A stretch of 64,000 bases of DNA from Clostridiales bacterium (GCA_018372435.1 JAHAJA010000005.1:62001-126000), one strand, 5' to 3'; positions 8,195 through 16,431 are shown, numbered from the stretch's first letter. Notes: a model not told the origin generated them from the letters alone. Made by a program: numbers and translations.

Positions 8195-8878
8195 ATGGTT
8201 AAAAAGATATTATCATTGGCGCTAACCCTCGTTATGGTTATAGCAATGGGAACAACGGCATCTGCTTCTGAAATGGCAGTTGAATCTACTGAAACAAAAA
8301 CATCAAATTACAGCGAGGCACTTGATGATTTAATCTGGCAAGAAAGCAAAGATATTGAAAAAATAAAAAAGGAAGATACATATACATATACGGAACTTAC
8401 TGAACATCTTGCAGGTGCCGGATTAACTCAAGCTGAAATTACAAATTATATTGGAGAAAGACCGAAAGAAACAAGAGCAGGAACAGAAGTAAGATACAGT
8501 TTGTTTTATATGAACGATTTCACTTATTCTTCAGGTAAATATATTTTAGAAGCAAGATTTACTGTTGGATTAGAATATACAATAGGTTCTTATTCACCAA
8601 ACCGCATAGTTTCATTAGGTGGTGCACATATTTTTACCGGTAAAGGTGAAAATTGCATTTTTACCGGCACAATATTTTATAAACTTGTTTCCGGTAATAG
8701 TTTTTACTATAGTTTTTATGGAGACGTATATAAAACAGCTACTACTACTGTTGGAGGCGGTGTAACTATTGGGATTGGGGAAAATTCTTCGATAAACTTT
8801 ACTGCGTCTAGTACTTCTAACTATTTAATGAATGTTTCACGAAGTGAAACATACGAATCGGCGGGGATGCAACCTTAA
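8195..8878 (+). CDS. Secreted protein of unknown function, beta-rich
   Basis: 227 residues. ATG 8195 is preferred over the upstream TTG because GTGAGGATAA precedes it. MVKKILSLALTLVMVIAMGT followed by TASAS is a clear signal peptide. Residues about 30-100 are charged and helical, ending GERPKETRAG. The remainder is rich in glycine, serine, threonine and aromatic residues in alternating beta patterns, such as TTTVGGGVTIGIG and INFTASSTS, with a single cysteine. This looks like a secreted beta-sandwich or pore-type domain, but I do not recognise a family. It is flanked by a 47-bp inverted repeat. The small membrane protein at 9019 follows in the same direction, which would suit a secreted effector and protector pair; that is speculation. 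Confidence 0.65.
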   Translation: MVKKILSLALTLVMVIAMGTTASASEMAVESTETKTSNYSEALDDLIWQESKDIEKIKKEDTYTYTELTEHLAGAGLTQAEITNYIGERPKETRAGTEVRYSLFYMNDFTYSSGKYILEARFTVGLEYTIGSYSPNRIVSLGGAHIFTGKGENCIFTGTIFYKLVSGNSFYYSFYGDVYKTATTTVGGGVTIGIGENSSINFTASSTSNYLMNVSRSETYESAGMQP

Positions 8879-8924
8879 TAAAGAGAATATCAAAAATACC
8901 TATATTACCACTAGCTAATTATTA

Positions 8925-8971
8925 GTCGTATTCCTTTACAATATCTTATACCCTGTGCAGTTATCCTTTAC
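8925..8971 (-). repeat. 47-bp inverted repeat, right copy
   Basis: On the minus strand it encodes VKDNCTGYKIL and a stop, as in the left copy. Two of the three differences from that copy are synonymous (AAT/AAC, TGT/TGC) and the third lies past the stop. Nothing of the upstream part of a gene remains. Confidence 0.8.
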
Positions 8972-9018
8972 TTACCACTAAACAATTATTAACATATTTT
9001 AATTTAGGAGGATTTTAT

Positions 9019-9240
9019 ATGAAGAGAGTAATTATAGGAGCAATTCTAGCTTTTTTGGGGATAATATGGAAATTATCCATATTTACTTATGTTAGCAATA
9101 AAACAGGAATGGAGACTTTTTTAAAAACTGTGTCCAGTGAAAATCTGACTTTATCTTTAATAGGAGCAAACTCTTTATTAGTGATAGGTCTAATTATTTT
9201 GACTATTGAGTATTTCAGAAAAGGTTCGGGAGAGAAATAA
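9019..9240 (+). CDS. Small two-helix membrane protein
   Basis: 73 residues with an AGGAGG ribosome site. The first membrane helix is about residues 4-26 (IIGAILAFLGIIWKLSIF), the second about 44-64, with a short charged C-terminal tail. It lies 140 bp downstream of the secreted protein at 8195 and before a terminator. It could be an immunity or anchoring partner for the secreted proteins, but no family was recognised. Confidence 0.6.
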   Translation: MKRVIIGAILAFLGIIWKLSIFTYVSNKTGMETFLKTVSSENLTLSLIGANSLLVIGLIILTIEYFRKGSGEK

Positions 9241-9317
9241 CGGATAACATTAGCTAACAAAATATTACCTTTTTCAACAGACACACCTTTAGTTGAATAC
9301 TAATTTAAAGAGTAATA

Positions 9318-9350
9318 AGGGGCTGTATCAAAGCAGCTCCTTTCGCTTTT
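9318..9350 (+). terminator. Intrinsic terminator
   Basis: AGGGGCTG and CAGCTCCT pair across an eight-base loop, followed by TTCGCTTTTT. Confidence 0.65.
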
Positions 9351-9411
9351 TATAGACTATAGAGTTATAAGGTGCTAAACGCATACTGAATCTTAATTTA
9401 AGGAGAACAGC

Positions 9412-9528
9412 ATGAAAACGATACAAGTTCAAATGTTAGACCATAATGTTAATTCAGACTGGTGGAATAAAATCATTCAGTATTTTGTAAAACAAGGAGA
9501 TGAAATTGAAATTCGTTGCTGGAATTAA
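9412..9528 (+). CDS. 38-aa small protein
   Basis: ATG with AAGGAGAA placed eight bases upstream opens MKTIQVQMLDHNVNSDWWNK and continues to EIRCWN and a TAA. It is too short for domain assignment, but the ribosome site and codon use support translation. Its 3' half overlaps, in antisense, the read-through extension of the interrupted TM2 gene at 9658, so one of the two readings is probably decayed. Confidence 0.4.
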   Translation: MKTIQVQMLDHNVNSDWWNKIIQYFVKQGDEIEIRCWN

Positions 9529-9657
9529 AGCAAATAATAAAAGTATAATAACAGAATTCAGTTTGTCATTAAAAATTTCTTCCTGAGTTCTACCAATTAA
9601 TTCATCTTTTCGTGATCCACTTATTACAACTTTTCCGTACTTATCAGTAAACGACTC

Positions 9658-9936
9658 TTAATATAAGGCATATATATCATACAACACAGCGACACATATC
9701 AAAACAAATGATAAATAAACATACCAAACCAACTTAAAAATTGAGGTATTCCCCACCAACTCCATAAGTTGGTTTATCAATCTCACGCCTGGAACAACTG
9801 ATCCAAATATAAGATATATTAATCCACTTTTCCACTTACCAACATAAAACCTATTACCCAATGTGCTAAACGATAGCATCAATATAAAAGATACAGTAGA
9901 ACTTTTTTTACTTATTTGTTCAGCGTCTAAATTCAT
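9658..9936 (-). CDS. TM2-domain membrane protein, apparently cut short by an in-frame stop
   Basis: 92 residues with an AAGGGGGAT ribosome site. KSSTVSFILMLSFSTLGNRF then YVGKWKSGLIYLIFGS is the TM2 domain signature, and two or three membrane helices follow. The frame stops at TAA 9658-9660 after YDIYALY, but translation of the same frame continues without a stop to about 9470 as ESFTDKYGKVVISGSRKDEL and beyond. The FTDKYGK part resembles the usual tail after the last TM2 helix. The stop is thus probably a nonsense mutation. The function of TM2 proteins in bacteria is mostly unknown. Confidence 0.65.
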   Translation of the reverse strand: MNLDAEQISKKSSTVSFILMLSFSTLGNRFYVGKWKSGLIYLIFGSVVPGVRLINQLMELVGNTSIFKLVWYVYLSFVLICVAVLYDIYALY

Positions 9937-9992
9937 GATATCCCCCTTAATAATATATGTATATTACCATAGAATATTTTACTATAAATTAC

Positions 9993-10020
9993 AAAAAAGC
10001 ACAAGCTATTAAGCCTGTGC
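9993..10020 (-). terminator. Minus-strand intrinsic terminator
   Basis: On the minus strand GCACAGGC pairs with GCTTGTGC across TTAATA and is followed by TTTTTTG. It lies upstream of the TM2 gene and so blocks leftward transcripts entering it. The remainder of 9937-10236 holds only the xis ribosome site and the terminator at 10164. Confidence 0.55.
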
Positions 10021-10163
10021 CCTTCTGCAAATTAAAGTAATCTGTGCACACATTTCTCATACAGTATGCCACGGTTATATATTACAATAATAAACATATT
10101 TTGTCAATGGTCATTGTGGGAAAGTGGATTTTGTTATATAGGCTATACGCCAGTGAATTAAAG

Positions 10164-10189
10164 AGGCATTCTTTCGAATGTCTTTTTTT
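10164..10189 (+). terminator. Plus-strand intrinsic terminator before xis
   Basis: AGGCATTC-TTTC-GAATGTCT followed by TTTTTT, 48 bases before the xis start. Confidence 0.6.
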
Positions 10190-10236
10190 GTTGCAAAAAT
10201 AATTGTACATTTATATAGAAGAAAGAGGGGGAACGA

Positions 10237-10446
10237 ATGAGTGAAAATAAAATCGATGTACCAGTATGGGAGAAGTATACACTTACAGTAGAAGAAACGT
10301 CTAAGTATTTTCGTATAGGTGAGAACAAGCTTAGAAAGTTAGTTGATGAGAATGTGAATGCTAACTATCTGCTGTGGAATGGAACTAGGGTGCAATTTAA
10401 GAGAAAGTTATTTGAACAATACATAGATAAATGCAACGTAATATAA
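10237..10446 (+). CDS. xis: Excisionase, Tn916 Xis-like
   Basis: 69 residues. WEKYTLTVEETSKYFRIGEN then KLRKLVDENVNANYLLWNGTRVQFKRKLFEQYID is the Tn916-family excisionase pattern, a small winged-helix protein that bends the element ends and pushes the integrase toward excision. The start has AGAGGGGG 6-7 bases upstream. It lies 95 bp before the integrase gene, the standard order for this family. The reading frame is intact although its partner integrase is interrupted. Confidence 0.85.
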   Translation: MSENKIDVPVWEKYTLTVEETSKYFRIGENKLRKLVDENVNANYLLWNGTRVQFKRKLFEQYIDKCNVI

Positions 10447-10541
10447 CAATTTGTAAAAATTTGATAGAAGTTTAAGCCTTGATGTGATATATTATGAATA
10501 TGTTATATCAAAGCTTTTCTTTAACAGAAGGAGTTTTGAGA

Positions 10542-11786
10542 ATGAGTAGAAAAGATAGTAAGAATAGAGTGTTACGAGAAGGCGAAAGTCAAAGAGCAGA
10601 CGGTAGATATATGTATCGTTATGTTGATAGCAGAGGAAACAGAAAAACAGTGTATAGTTGGCGATTAGTAAAAACTGACACTTATCCATAAGGTAAAAAG
10701 AAAGAGTTGTCTTTAAGGGAAATGCAAGAGGAAATACAAGAGGAATTGAATAAATGTATCTCTATGCATAGTAAAATGACGTTAAATGAGTTGTTTGATT
10801 ACTATATGTCTTTAAAGATACGTACTAAAAAGATAACAGCTAAAACAGCTAATAATTATCAATCAATTTGGGGCAAGAATGTAAGACAACGTGCTAATGC
10901 TAATCTTTCAATCGTTGACTTGAGACGTAATCATTTTATTACAATGTATCAAGATATGATCGATGCTGGTGTAGGTAACGGAAGTGTAACTTTAATTCAC
11001 AAGAATGTTACAGCAATTCTCAATTATGCTGTATTGGAAGATTACATTATAAAGAACTATGCTAAAGGTTGTATCAAAGAATTAGACGTCTGCAACAACA
11101 AAAGAGAAGCTTTAACGATTGATGAACAGACAGAATTTTTAAAGTTTGTATTATCAAGTAAAAGATTCAGATGTTATTATTATATGTTTGTATTCATGTT
11201 TGAAACAGCTTGTAGAGGTAGCGAACTGTGTGGCTTGACATGGAATGATATTGACTTACAAAATAAGTTCGTTAATATTGATCATCAACTCTTATTTGAG
11301 TCTTATAAGCATGATAGCAATGATAAGAAATATCAAATAAGACAGCCCAAAACTCGTAAAGGTATTAGAAAAATACCATTATCCCAAGAGGCCATACATG
11401 CGTTAAAAATGCAAAAAGAATATATGTTTCGTGTTGGTCAGATAAGTAATTACAATGTAGATGGTTACGAAGGCTTTATATTCCTCACATCAACTAATAA
11501 ACTATTAAAGGTCACTTATATTGATTATATTCTCAAGCAGATTATAAACACGTATAATGAGCAAAAGAGTAAGCCAACAACACTACCTAATATTACTGCA
11601 CATATTTTAAGACATACTGCGTGTACAAGGATGGCGGAAGCTGGAATTGATATTAGAACTCTACAAGAAATTATGGGACATGAATCTATTGCTATGACGA
11701 TGAAAATTTATAATCATGTAGACGAAAACCGACTAAGGAAAGAAATGGAAAAACTCGATAAGGCTAGAGAAATGCTGGCTTTGTAG
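10542..11786 (+). pseudogene. int: Tn916-type tyrosine integrase interrupted by an in-frame TAA
   Basis: The frame starts at ATG 10542 behind AGAAGGAG and reads MSRKDSKNRVLREGESQRAD, matching the arm-binding N-terminus of Tn916 integrases. A TAA at 10689-10691 then replaces the residue expected in the P-x-GK stretch, and the same frame continues to 11786. The catalytic domain is intact: the first arginine in TACRGSELCGL, HILRH, the GHE box and tyrosine in MKIYNH. Without the stop the protein would be 414 residues, the usual length. Re-initiation at TTG 10707 would give a 359-residue protein lacking the arm-binding domain. Most likely a nonsense mutant. Confidence 0.88.
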
Positions 11787-11794
11787 CACTTCAA

Positions 11795-11848
11795 TTTTAC
11801 ACCAATGAAAATTTTGAAAAAGTCAGTTTTACACCAATTTTACACCAA
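11795..11848 (+). repeat. Three arm-type repeats inside the right end
   Basis: TTTTACACCAA occurs at 11795-11805, 11827-11837 and 11838-11848, all in the same orientation and related to the pair at 3255-3276. These are likely arm-binding sites of the integrase. Confidence 0.6.
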
Positions 11849-11962
11849 TGCATTAAAAAGATATAAGAATTTATAAGAAGAAATAAGAAAATTGTTAATT
11901 TCAAACACCTCAAAAATGGCTATTTTAAAGGATATAAGATGTTGTAAGAAGTTATTTCTCCC

Positions 11963-11989
11963 TCAGCAACCTTACACAAGTGTAAGATA
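11963..11989. repeat. Right attachment-site repeat (attR) and BceR-type operator of the transporter
   Basis: A 27-bp copy of the left repeat. TTACA-CAAG-TGTAA (11972-11985) lies 103 bp upstream of the ATPase start codon, where a BceR-type regulator would bind. A further half site, TGTAAG, is at about 12001 and a TATAAT at about 12040 could be the -10. The rest of 11787-12088 holds the arm repeats; no gene was seen. Confidence 0.75.
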
Positions 11990-12088
11990 TAGAAAAAGAA
12001 ATGTAAGCTTTAGTTAAGGCATTATATTTCTTTTTTTATTATAATAATTGCATAAGCTATATACAATCGAGTGAAAGGGAGAAAGATA

Positions 12089-12856
12089 ATGCCATTATTA
12101 GAAGTTAACAATTTAAAGAAAATATATACAACACGTTTTGGAGGGCAGCAGTGTCAGGCGCTTAGTCAAGTGAATTTTTCTGTAGAAGAAGGGGAGTACG
12201 TAGCGATCATGGGAGCTTCTGGCTCAGGTAAGACTACACTACTTAACATATTAGCTTCGCTTGATAAACCGACAGCTGGAGAAGTACGATTAGATGGGAC
12301 GGTATTATCTAAGATTAGTGATAGTAAGATATCAGCCTTTCGTAGAGAGAATCTTGGGTTTGTATTCCAGGATTTCAATTTGTTAGATACGTTCTCTGTT
12401 AAGGATAATATCTTATTGCCATTAGTCTTATCAAGAAAACAATACAAAGAGATGGAAGAAAGATTAATGCCACTTGCAAGGCGTCTGCAAATCGATTCGT
12501 TACTTGATAAATTCCCTTATGAAATATCAGGTGGGCAAAAGCAAAGAACTGCAGTTGCAAGAGCGCTAATCACAAATCCCAAATTAATACTTGCAGATGA
12601 ACCAACGGGAGCATTGGATTCCAAGGCGGCGCAGAATCTATTGCAGATATTTGATCAAATAAATGAATCTGGGCAGACAATACTAATGGTTACCCATAGT
12701 ACGCAGGCTGCAAGCCATGCAAAGAGGGTATTGTTCATTAAAGATGGTGAGGTATACAATCAGTTATATCGCGGTAATCAGACACAGGAAGAGATGTTCC
12801 GTAAGATAGTATCCACATTAACAGTACTAGCAGATGGAGGTGTTGACATTGGGTAA
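12089..12856 (+). CDS. ABC transporter ATPase, BceA-like
   Basis: 255 residues. ATG 12089 is chosen over GTG 12071 because AAAGGGAG lies just upstream. Walker A is GASGSGKT, the Q loop is FVFQDFN, the signature is SGGQKQR and Walker B is LILADEPTGALDS, followed by the switch histidine in VTHS. This is the MacB/BceA type of ATPase that powers removal of cell-wall-active peptides from their lipid targets. It overlaps the permease start by a few bases. It belongs functionally with the BceRS pair at 802-2688, now separated by the integrated element. Expression is probably controlled through the box at 11972. Confidence 0.93.
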   Translation: MPLLEVNNLKKIYTTRFGGQQCQALSQVNFSVEEGEYVAIMGASGSGKTTLLNILASLDKPTAGEVRLDGTVLSKISDSKISAFRRENLGFVFQDFNLLDTFSVKDNILLPLVLSRKQYKEMEERLMPLARRLQIDSLLDKFPYEISGGQKQRTAVARALITNPKLILADEPTGALDSKAAQNLLQIFDQINESGQTILMVTHSTQAASHAKRVLFIKDGEVYNQLYRGNQTQEEMFRKIVSTLTVLADGGVDIG

Positions 12857-14837
12857 GTCATTCTATCTGAAATTAGCAGTTACCAATCTTAAGAAGAATA
12901 GGAATGCCTATATTCCTTATATTCTAGCGGGGATGGGCATGGTGTTTACGTATGTTTTATTCTTACTGCTTAGTGAAGGAAAAGGTATTACCAATGTTGT
13001 AGGTGCTGAGACATTACAGATTATGTTTGAGATGGGGACTGCGGTAATCTCCATATTCTCCGTGATATTTATCTTCTATGCCAACGGTTTCTTAATGAAG
13101 CGTAGGAAAAAAGAAATTGCGCTATATGGAATCCTTGGGTTAGAGAGAAAACATGTTGGGTTAGTAATGCTATATGAGAGTTTAATTGCTGGTTTAATAA
13201 GCGTTATTGGTGGTATGATACTTGGTCTTTTGTTTGGAAAACTGTTCTTCATGCTCTTAATGAAGATAACTAGAATTGCTGAGGGTAGTAAATTTATTAT
13301 AGATACAAGTGTATTCACAAAGACTTTCTTATTCTTTATGGCGGTCTATCTAGCAACTTTACTATGGAATCAATTACAAGTAAGACTTAGTAAGCCAATT
13401 GAATTATTAAAGGGGGAGGAGATTGGACAGAAAGAAAAACGTTCGACACCGATACTTGCTATCATTGGGTTGGGTCTATTAGCTACAGGATACTATATGG
13501 CACTTAATATAGTGAATCCGTTAGCTGCGATTAACACATTTTTCATTGCCGTGTTATTAGTTATTGCAGGAACTTATTATACGTTCCGTGCAGGAAGTAT
13601 AGTCATACTTAAATTGTTAAAAAAGAATAAGAGATATTATTATCAGACCAATCATTTTATTACTGTATCAGGAATGATACATCGTATGAAGCAGAATGCA
13701 ACTGGACTTGCAAATATATGTATACTATCTACCATGGTACTTGTTACCTTATCTACTACAATTGCCTTGTTTGTAGGTCAAGAAAATATGATTGCAGAGA
13801 GAAATCCAACCGATTATTACTTAAGTATGGAGGAAGGAGCGGTCACTCCAAAACAATTAAAAGAAGCTGTTTATGAAGTGGCGCAAAAACATAATGTTAC
13901 AATAAGTAATTATAAGGATTTACGTATGAAAGGGGCGATAGCTTCGTATAGTGATGGTGCTATTAAAGGAGTTGATCGTGAAATTATGCTTGGATCAAAC
14001 TCCAAATACTACTCAGTTATCTTTATACCACTTACAGAATACAATAAGCTGACAGGTAATAATGTAAATCTAGAAGAGAATGAAGTCTTAATGTCCTTTG
14101 CAATCCATAAATTTACGAAGAAAAATGTTAAAGTTTTGAATGAGGTGTATACTGTAAAGGGTGCTTGCGATGACATAGGGATCAATATGGGTCAAGATGT
14201 TACAGCCTATGACAGCATATATATGGTTATTAATAATGAAAAACGTATTCTTGATATTGTGAAGAAGATGAGTGAGGAGTTTACTACCAATTCTCATGAT
14301 ATGTTAGAATACAATGTATACTTCGATGCAGAGGGAGAATATGAAGACCGATTAGCTTGTGCAGGTGAAATGAAAGAAGTAACTTATAATATAGTGAAGG
14401 GGCGTTATTTTAACAATATTGACTTAAGCAAAGAAGATGGTTATAAGTTGTTTGGTGGTTTGGTTTTCTTAGGATTTTTCTTAGGTATCATATTCTTGTT
14501 AGCTATGGTTATGATTATCTATTTCAAACAAATCTCGGAAGGTTTTGAAGATCGCAAACGTTATGAAATTCTAAATAAAGTTGGGTTGGATAAAAAAGAC
14601 GTAAAGAAAACAATTAATAAACAGATTATTCAAGTATTCTTCTTGCCGTTACTAGGGGCGATCATTCATGTTGCGTTTGCGTTCAAGATGATTACTAAGT
14701 TACTATTAATCTTCAATCTTTCAGATACAAATTTAATATTTTATTGTACTTTGATAACAATAGCAATATTCGCTGTTATCTATATATTTGTATTCAAGAT
14801 GACTGCAAAAGCGTATTATAGAATCGTTAATCGTTAA
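12849..14837 (+). CDS. ABC transporter permease, BceB-like
   Basis: 662 residues. TTG 12849 is the best start because GGAGG (12836-12840) is correctly spaced; it lies inside the end of the ATPase gene. The arrangement is that of BceB: about ten membrane helices and a large extracellular domain of about 200 residues between helices seven and eight (about 310-530). The N-terminal KLAVTNLKKNRNAYIPYILA is the typical FtsX-type first helix. The large outer domain of such permeases recognises peptide antibiotics such as bacitracin or lantibiotics. Which one cannot be told from the sequence. A strong terminator follows. Confidence 0.9.
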   Translation: MGKSFYLKLAVTNLKKNRNAYIPYILAGMGMVFTYVLFLLLSEGKGITNVVGAETLQIMFEMGTAVISIFSVIFIFYANGFLMKRRKKEIALYGILGLERKHVGLVMLYESLIAGLISVIGGMILGLLFGKLFFMLLMKITRIAEGSKFIIDTSVFTKTFLFFMAVYLATLLWNQLQVRLSKPIELLKGEEIGQKEKRSTPILAIIGLGLLATGYYMALNIVNPLAAINTFFIAVLLVIAGTYYTFRAGSIVILKLLKKNKRYYYQTNHFITVSGMIHRMKQNATGLANICILSTMVLVTLSTTIALFVGQENMIAERNPTDYYLSMEEGAVTPKQLKEAVYEVAQKHNVTISNYKDLRMKGAIASYSDGAIKGVDREIMLGSNSKYYSVIFIPLTEYNKLTGNNVNLEENEVLMSFAIHKFTKKNVKVLNEVYTVKGACDDIGINMGQDVTAYDSIYMVINNEKRILDIVKKMSEEFTTNSHDMLEYNVYFDAEGEYEDRLACAGEMKEVTYNIVKGRYFNNIDLSKEDGYKLFGGLVFLGFFLGIIFLLAMVMIIYFKQISEGFEDRKRYEILNKVGLDKKDVKKTINKQIIQVFFLPLLGAIIHVAFAFKMITKLLLIFNLSDTNLIFYCTLITIAIFAVIYIFVFKMTAKAYYRIVNR

Positions 14838-14874
14838 GTTTAACAGGGGAATTACAAGTAAATATAAATAATAA

Positions 14875-14933
14875 GAAAAGAGGTTATAACAATTGCTGGA
14901 TAATAAAGAATCCATTTGTTATAACCTCTTTTC
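14875..14933. terminator. Bidirectional terminator between convergent genes
   Basis: GAAAAGAGGTTATAACAA is perfectly complementary to the arm at 14916-14933, with T-rich tails in both directions. It serves the transporter from the left and the PHP gene from the right. Confidence 0.85.
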
Positions 14934-14954
14934 AATTTACGCTGTAGTTCGAAT

Positions 14955-15821
14955 TTATTTAGCTGTGTTTTTATATTCTTTCATGGCCTCTAATAATTCG
15001 TAAGGAATCTTTAGGTTTCCACGTCCTTTTCCAATTGCAATATCAGGTTTGTTATCGCCATGGAAATCGGATCCGCCGCTTAATAATAGGTCGTTCAGAC
15101 GTGCTAAACGACGTACATCACTTTCATCACAACCTGTATGGGAAGTATATATAGCTTCAATTCCTGCTAGACCAAGTGATTTAAGCTTCTTCACTAGTTC
15201 GGATAATTCATCAGCAGGTAAGTGATAAAGCAGAGGATGAGCAAGAACAGGTATTCCACTTGCTTGCAAGATTAATTTGATTGCATCTTCTGGAGTTATG
15301 AATTGACGAGGCACGTAATAAGGGCCATCAGCACCTAAATATTTATCAAAGGCTTCATTACGAGTTTTAGTATATCCGTTCTCGGTTAAGAATTTGGCAA
15401 AGTGGGCTCTTGTAATAACAGCGTCGGGTTCGGACTCTTTTAAGGCTTCAAATGTAATAGGGATTCCTGCGTTATTTAGATTATGGATCATCTTGATATT
15501 GCGTTCGTCACGTTCTTTTACAGCTTTCTCAAGTGTTTTGATTAGAATTTCGTTTGTATCATCAACATAGAGTCCAAGAATATGAAGATCCTTTCCTTTG
15601 TAAGCAGAAGAGATTTCAACGCCTGGGATAATCTCAATCTCATAACCGTTAGCGGCATGCTTTGCAGCGGCTTGTCTTGCTTCTTGTATGCCAAGCACCG
15701 TATCGTGGTCTGTTAACGCAATGGCAGATAAGCCGCTACGAACTGCTTCATCAACAACTTCGGTAGGTGTTAAAGTTCCGTCAGATATGTTTGAGTGGAC
15801 ATGTAAGTCAATATATTTCAT
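14955..15821 (-). CDS. PHP-domain phosphoesterase (TrpH/YciV type)
   Basis: 288 residues. Metal-binding motifs in order: HVHSNISDG near residue 7, LTDHDT near 39, GVEIS near 65, an internal H in TRAHFAK, VLAHPLL near 200 and GGSDFHG near 260. This is the single-domain PHP family that includes 3',5'-nucleoside bisphosphate phosphatase and RNase AM-type 5'-end processing enzymes. The start has AAAGGAG. It is a monocistronic gene convergent with the transporter. The exact substrate is inferred only at family level. Confidence 0.88.
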   Translation of the reverse strand: MKYIDLHVHSNISDGTLTPTEVVDEAVRSGLSAIALTDHDTVLGIQEARQAAAKHAANGYEIEIIPGVEISSAYKGKDLHILGLYVDDTNEILIKTLEKAVKERDERNIKMIHNLNNAGIPITFEALKESEPDAVITRAHFAKFLTENGYTKTRNEAFDKYLGADGPYYVPRQFITPEDAIKLILQASGIPVLAHPLLYHLPADELSELVKKLKSLGLAGIEAIYTSHTGCDESDVRRLARLNDLLLSGGSDFHGDNKPDIAIGKGRGNLKIPYELLEAMKEYKNTAK

Positions 15822-16056
15822 GGAAGTTCTCCTTTCGTTTGTAGATTTAATAATAATTCTTAAGTACTAGGATACAAGATTACTTATAATTTTACAAGGG
15901 GAGAGGAAGATTTGGATAATGGATAATGTTATTCAAACTTCGCACTTGAAGATTTCGACAAGTAAGTAATGCCTATAAATTTTGATAGTAGTATGTCATA
16001 ATTCATCACACGAGGTAATATATATGAACTATACATAGTGACAGGAGGACAAAGGC

Positions 16057-16431
16057 ATGAATAAGGCCGCAGGGAAAAATACACTTCCAATTCATATTGC
16101 AAAGGCGTTAATTTTTTCGTACATTGTTACAGCTGTTATCTTACTTCTGCTATCTTTTATCCTATATAAAGTTCAGATTCCAAGTGGAGTAGTCAGCGTA
16201 GGAGTCATACTTGCATACATACTTTCCACGTTTGTAGGTGGTTTTTTTATTGGGAAAAAGGTTGAAGCAAGGAAATTTCTGTGGGGGCTTGCTATCGGAG
16301 CTATTTACTTTTTGCTTGTTATTATTATCTCAATCGTCATGAACAAAGCTGCTTTTGGTTCGGCGGGCAGTATAGTAACCGTACTTGGAATGTGCCTACT
16401 TGGTGGCATGTTAGGTGGGATGATTAGTTAA
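16057..16431 (+). CDS. TIGR04086-type membrane protein
   Basis: 124 residues with four hydrophobic helices (about 15-38, 45-68, 74-95 and 102-123) and glycine-rich helix contacts such as GGFFIGKK and GGMLGGMIS. The start has an AGGAGG site. It directly precedes the SCIFF peptide gene, a recurrent neighbourhood in clostridia as I recall it. The function is unknown. It is transcribed separately, because a consensus promoter lies between it and scfA. Confidence 0.75.
   Translation: MNKAAGKNTLPIHIAKALIFSYIVTAVILLLLSFILYKVQIPSGVVSVGVILAYILSTFVGGFFIGKKVEARKFLWGLAIGAIYFLLVIIISIVMNKAAFGSAGSIVTVLGMCLLGGMLGGMIS

Larger units (their letters stand above)
3176..11989. mobile_element. Integrated element of about 8.8 kb with Tn916-type xis/int
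   Basis: The segment is bounded by 27-bp direct repeats (3176-3202 and 11963-11989, 26/27 identical). It carries an excisionase-like and a tyrosine integrase gene next to the right repeat, and direct 11-bp arm-type repeats just inside both ends. Genes inside are mostly small, AT-rich, of unknown function and on both strands, unlike the surrounding chromosome. There is no relaxase, type IV secretion or replication gene, so it is a genomic island or a remnant of a larger conjugative element. The integrase gene has an internal stop, so the element is probably immobile unless helped. It separates the BceRS genes from the BceAB genes. Confidence 0.82.

Noticed and set aside
9087..9284. 65-aa minus-strand ORF opposite the small membrane protein
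   Set aside because: It is the antisense of a gene with a strong ribosome site and has none itself.
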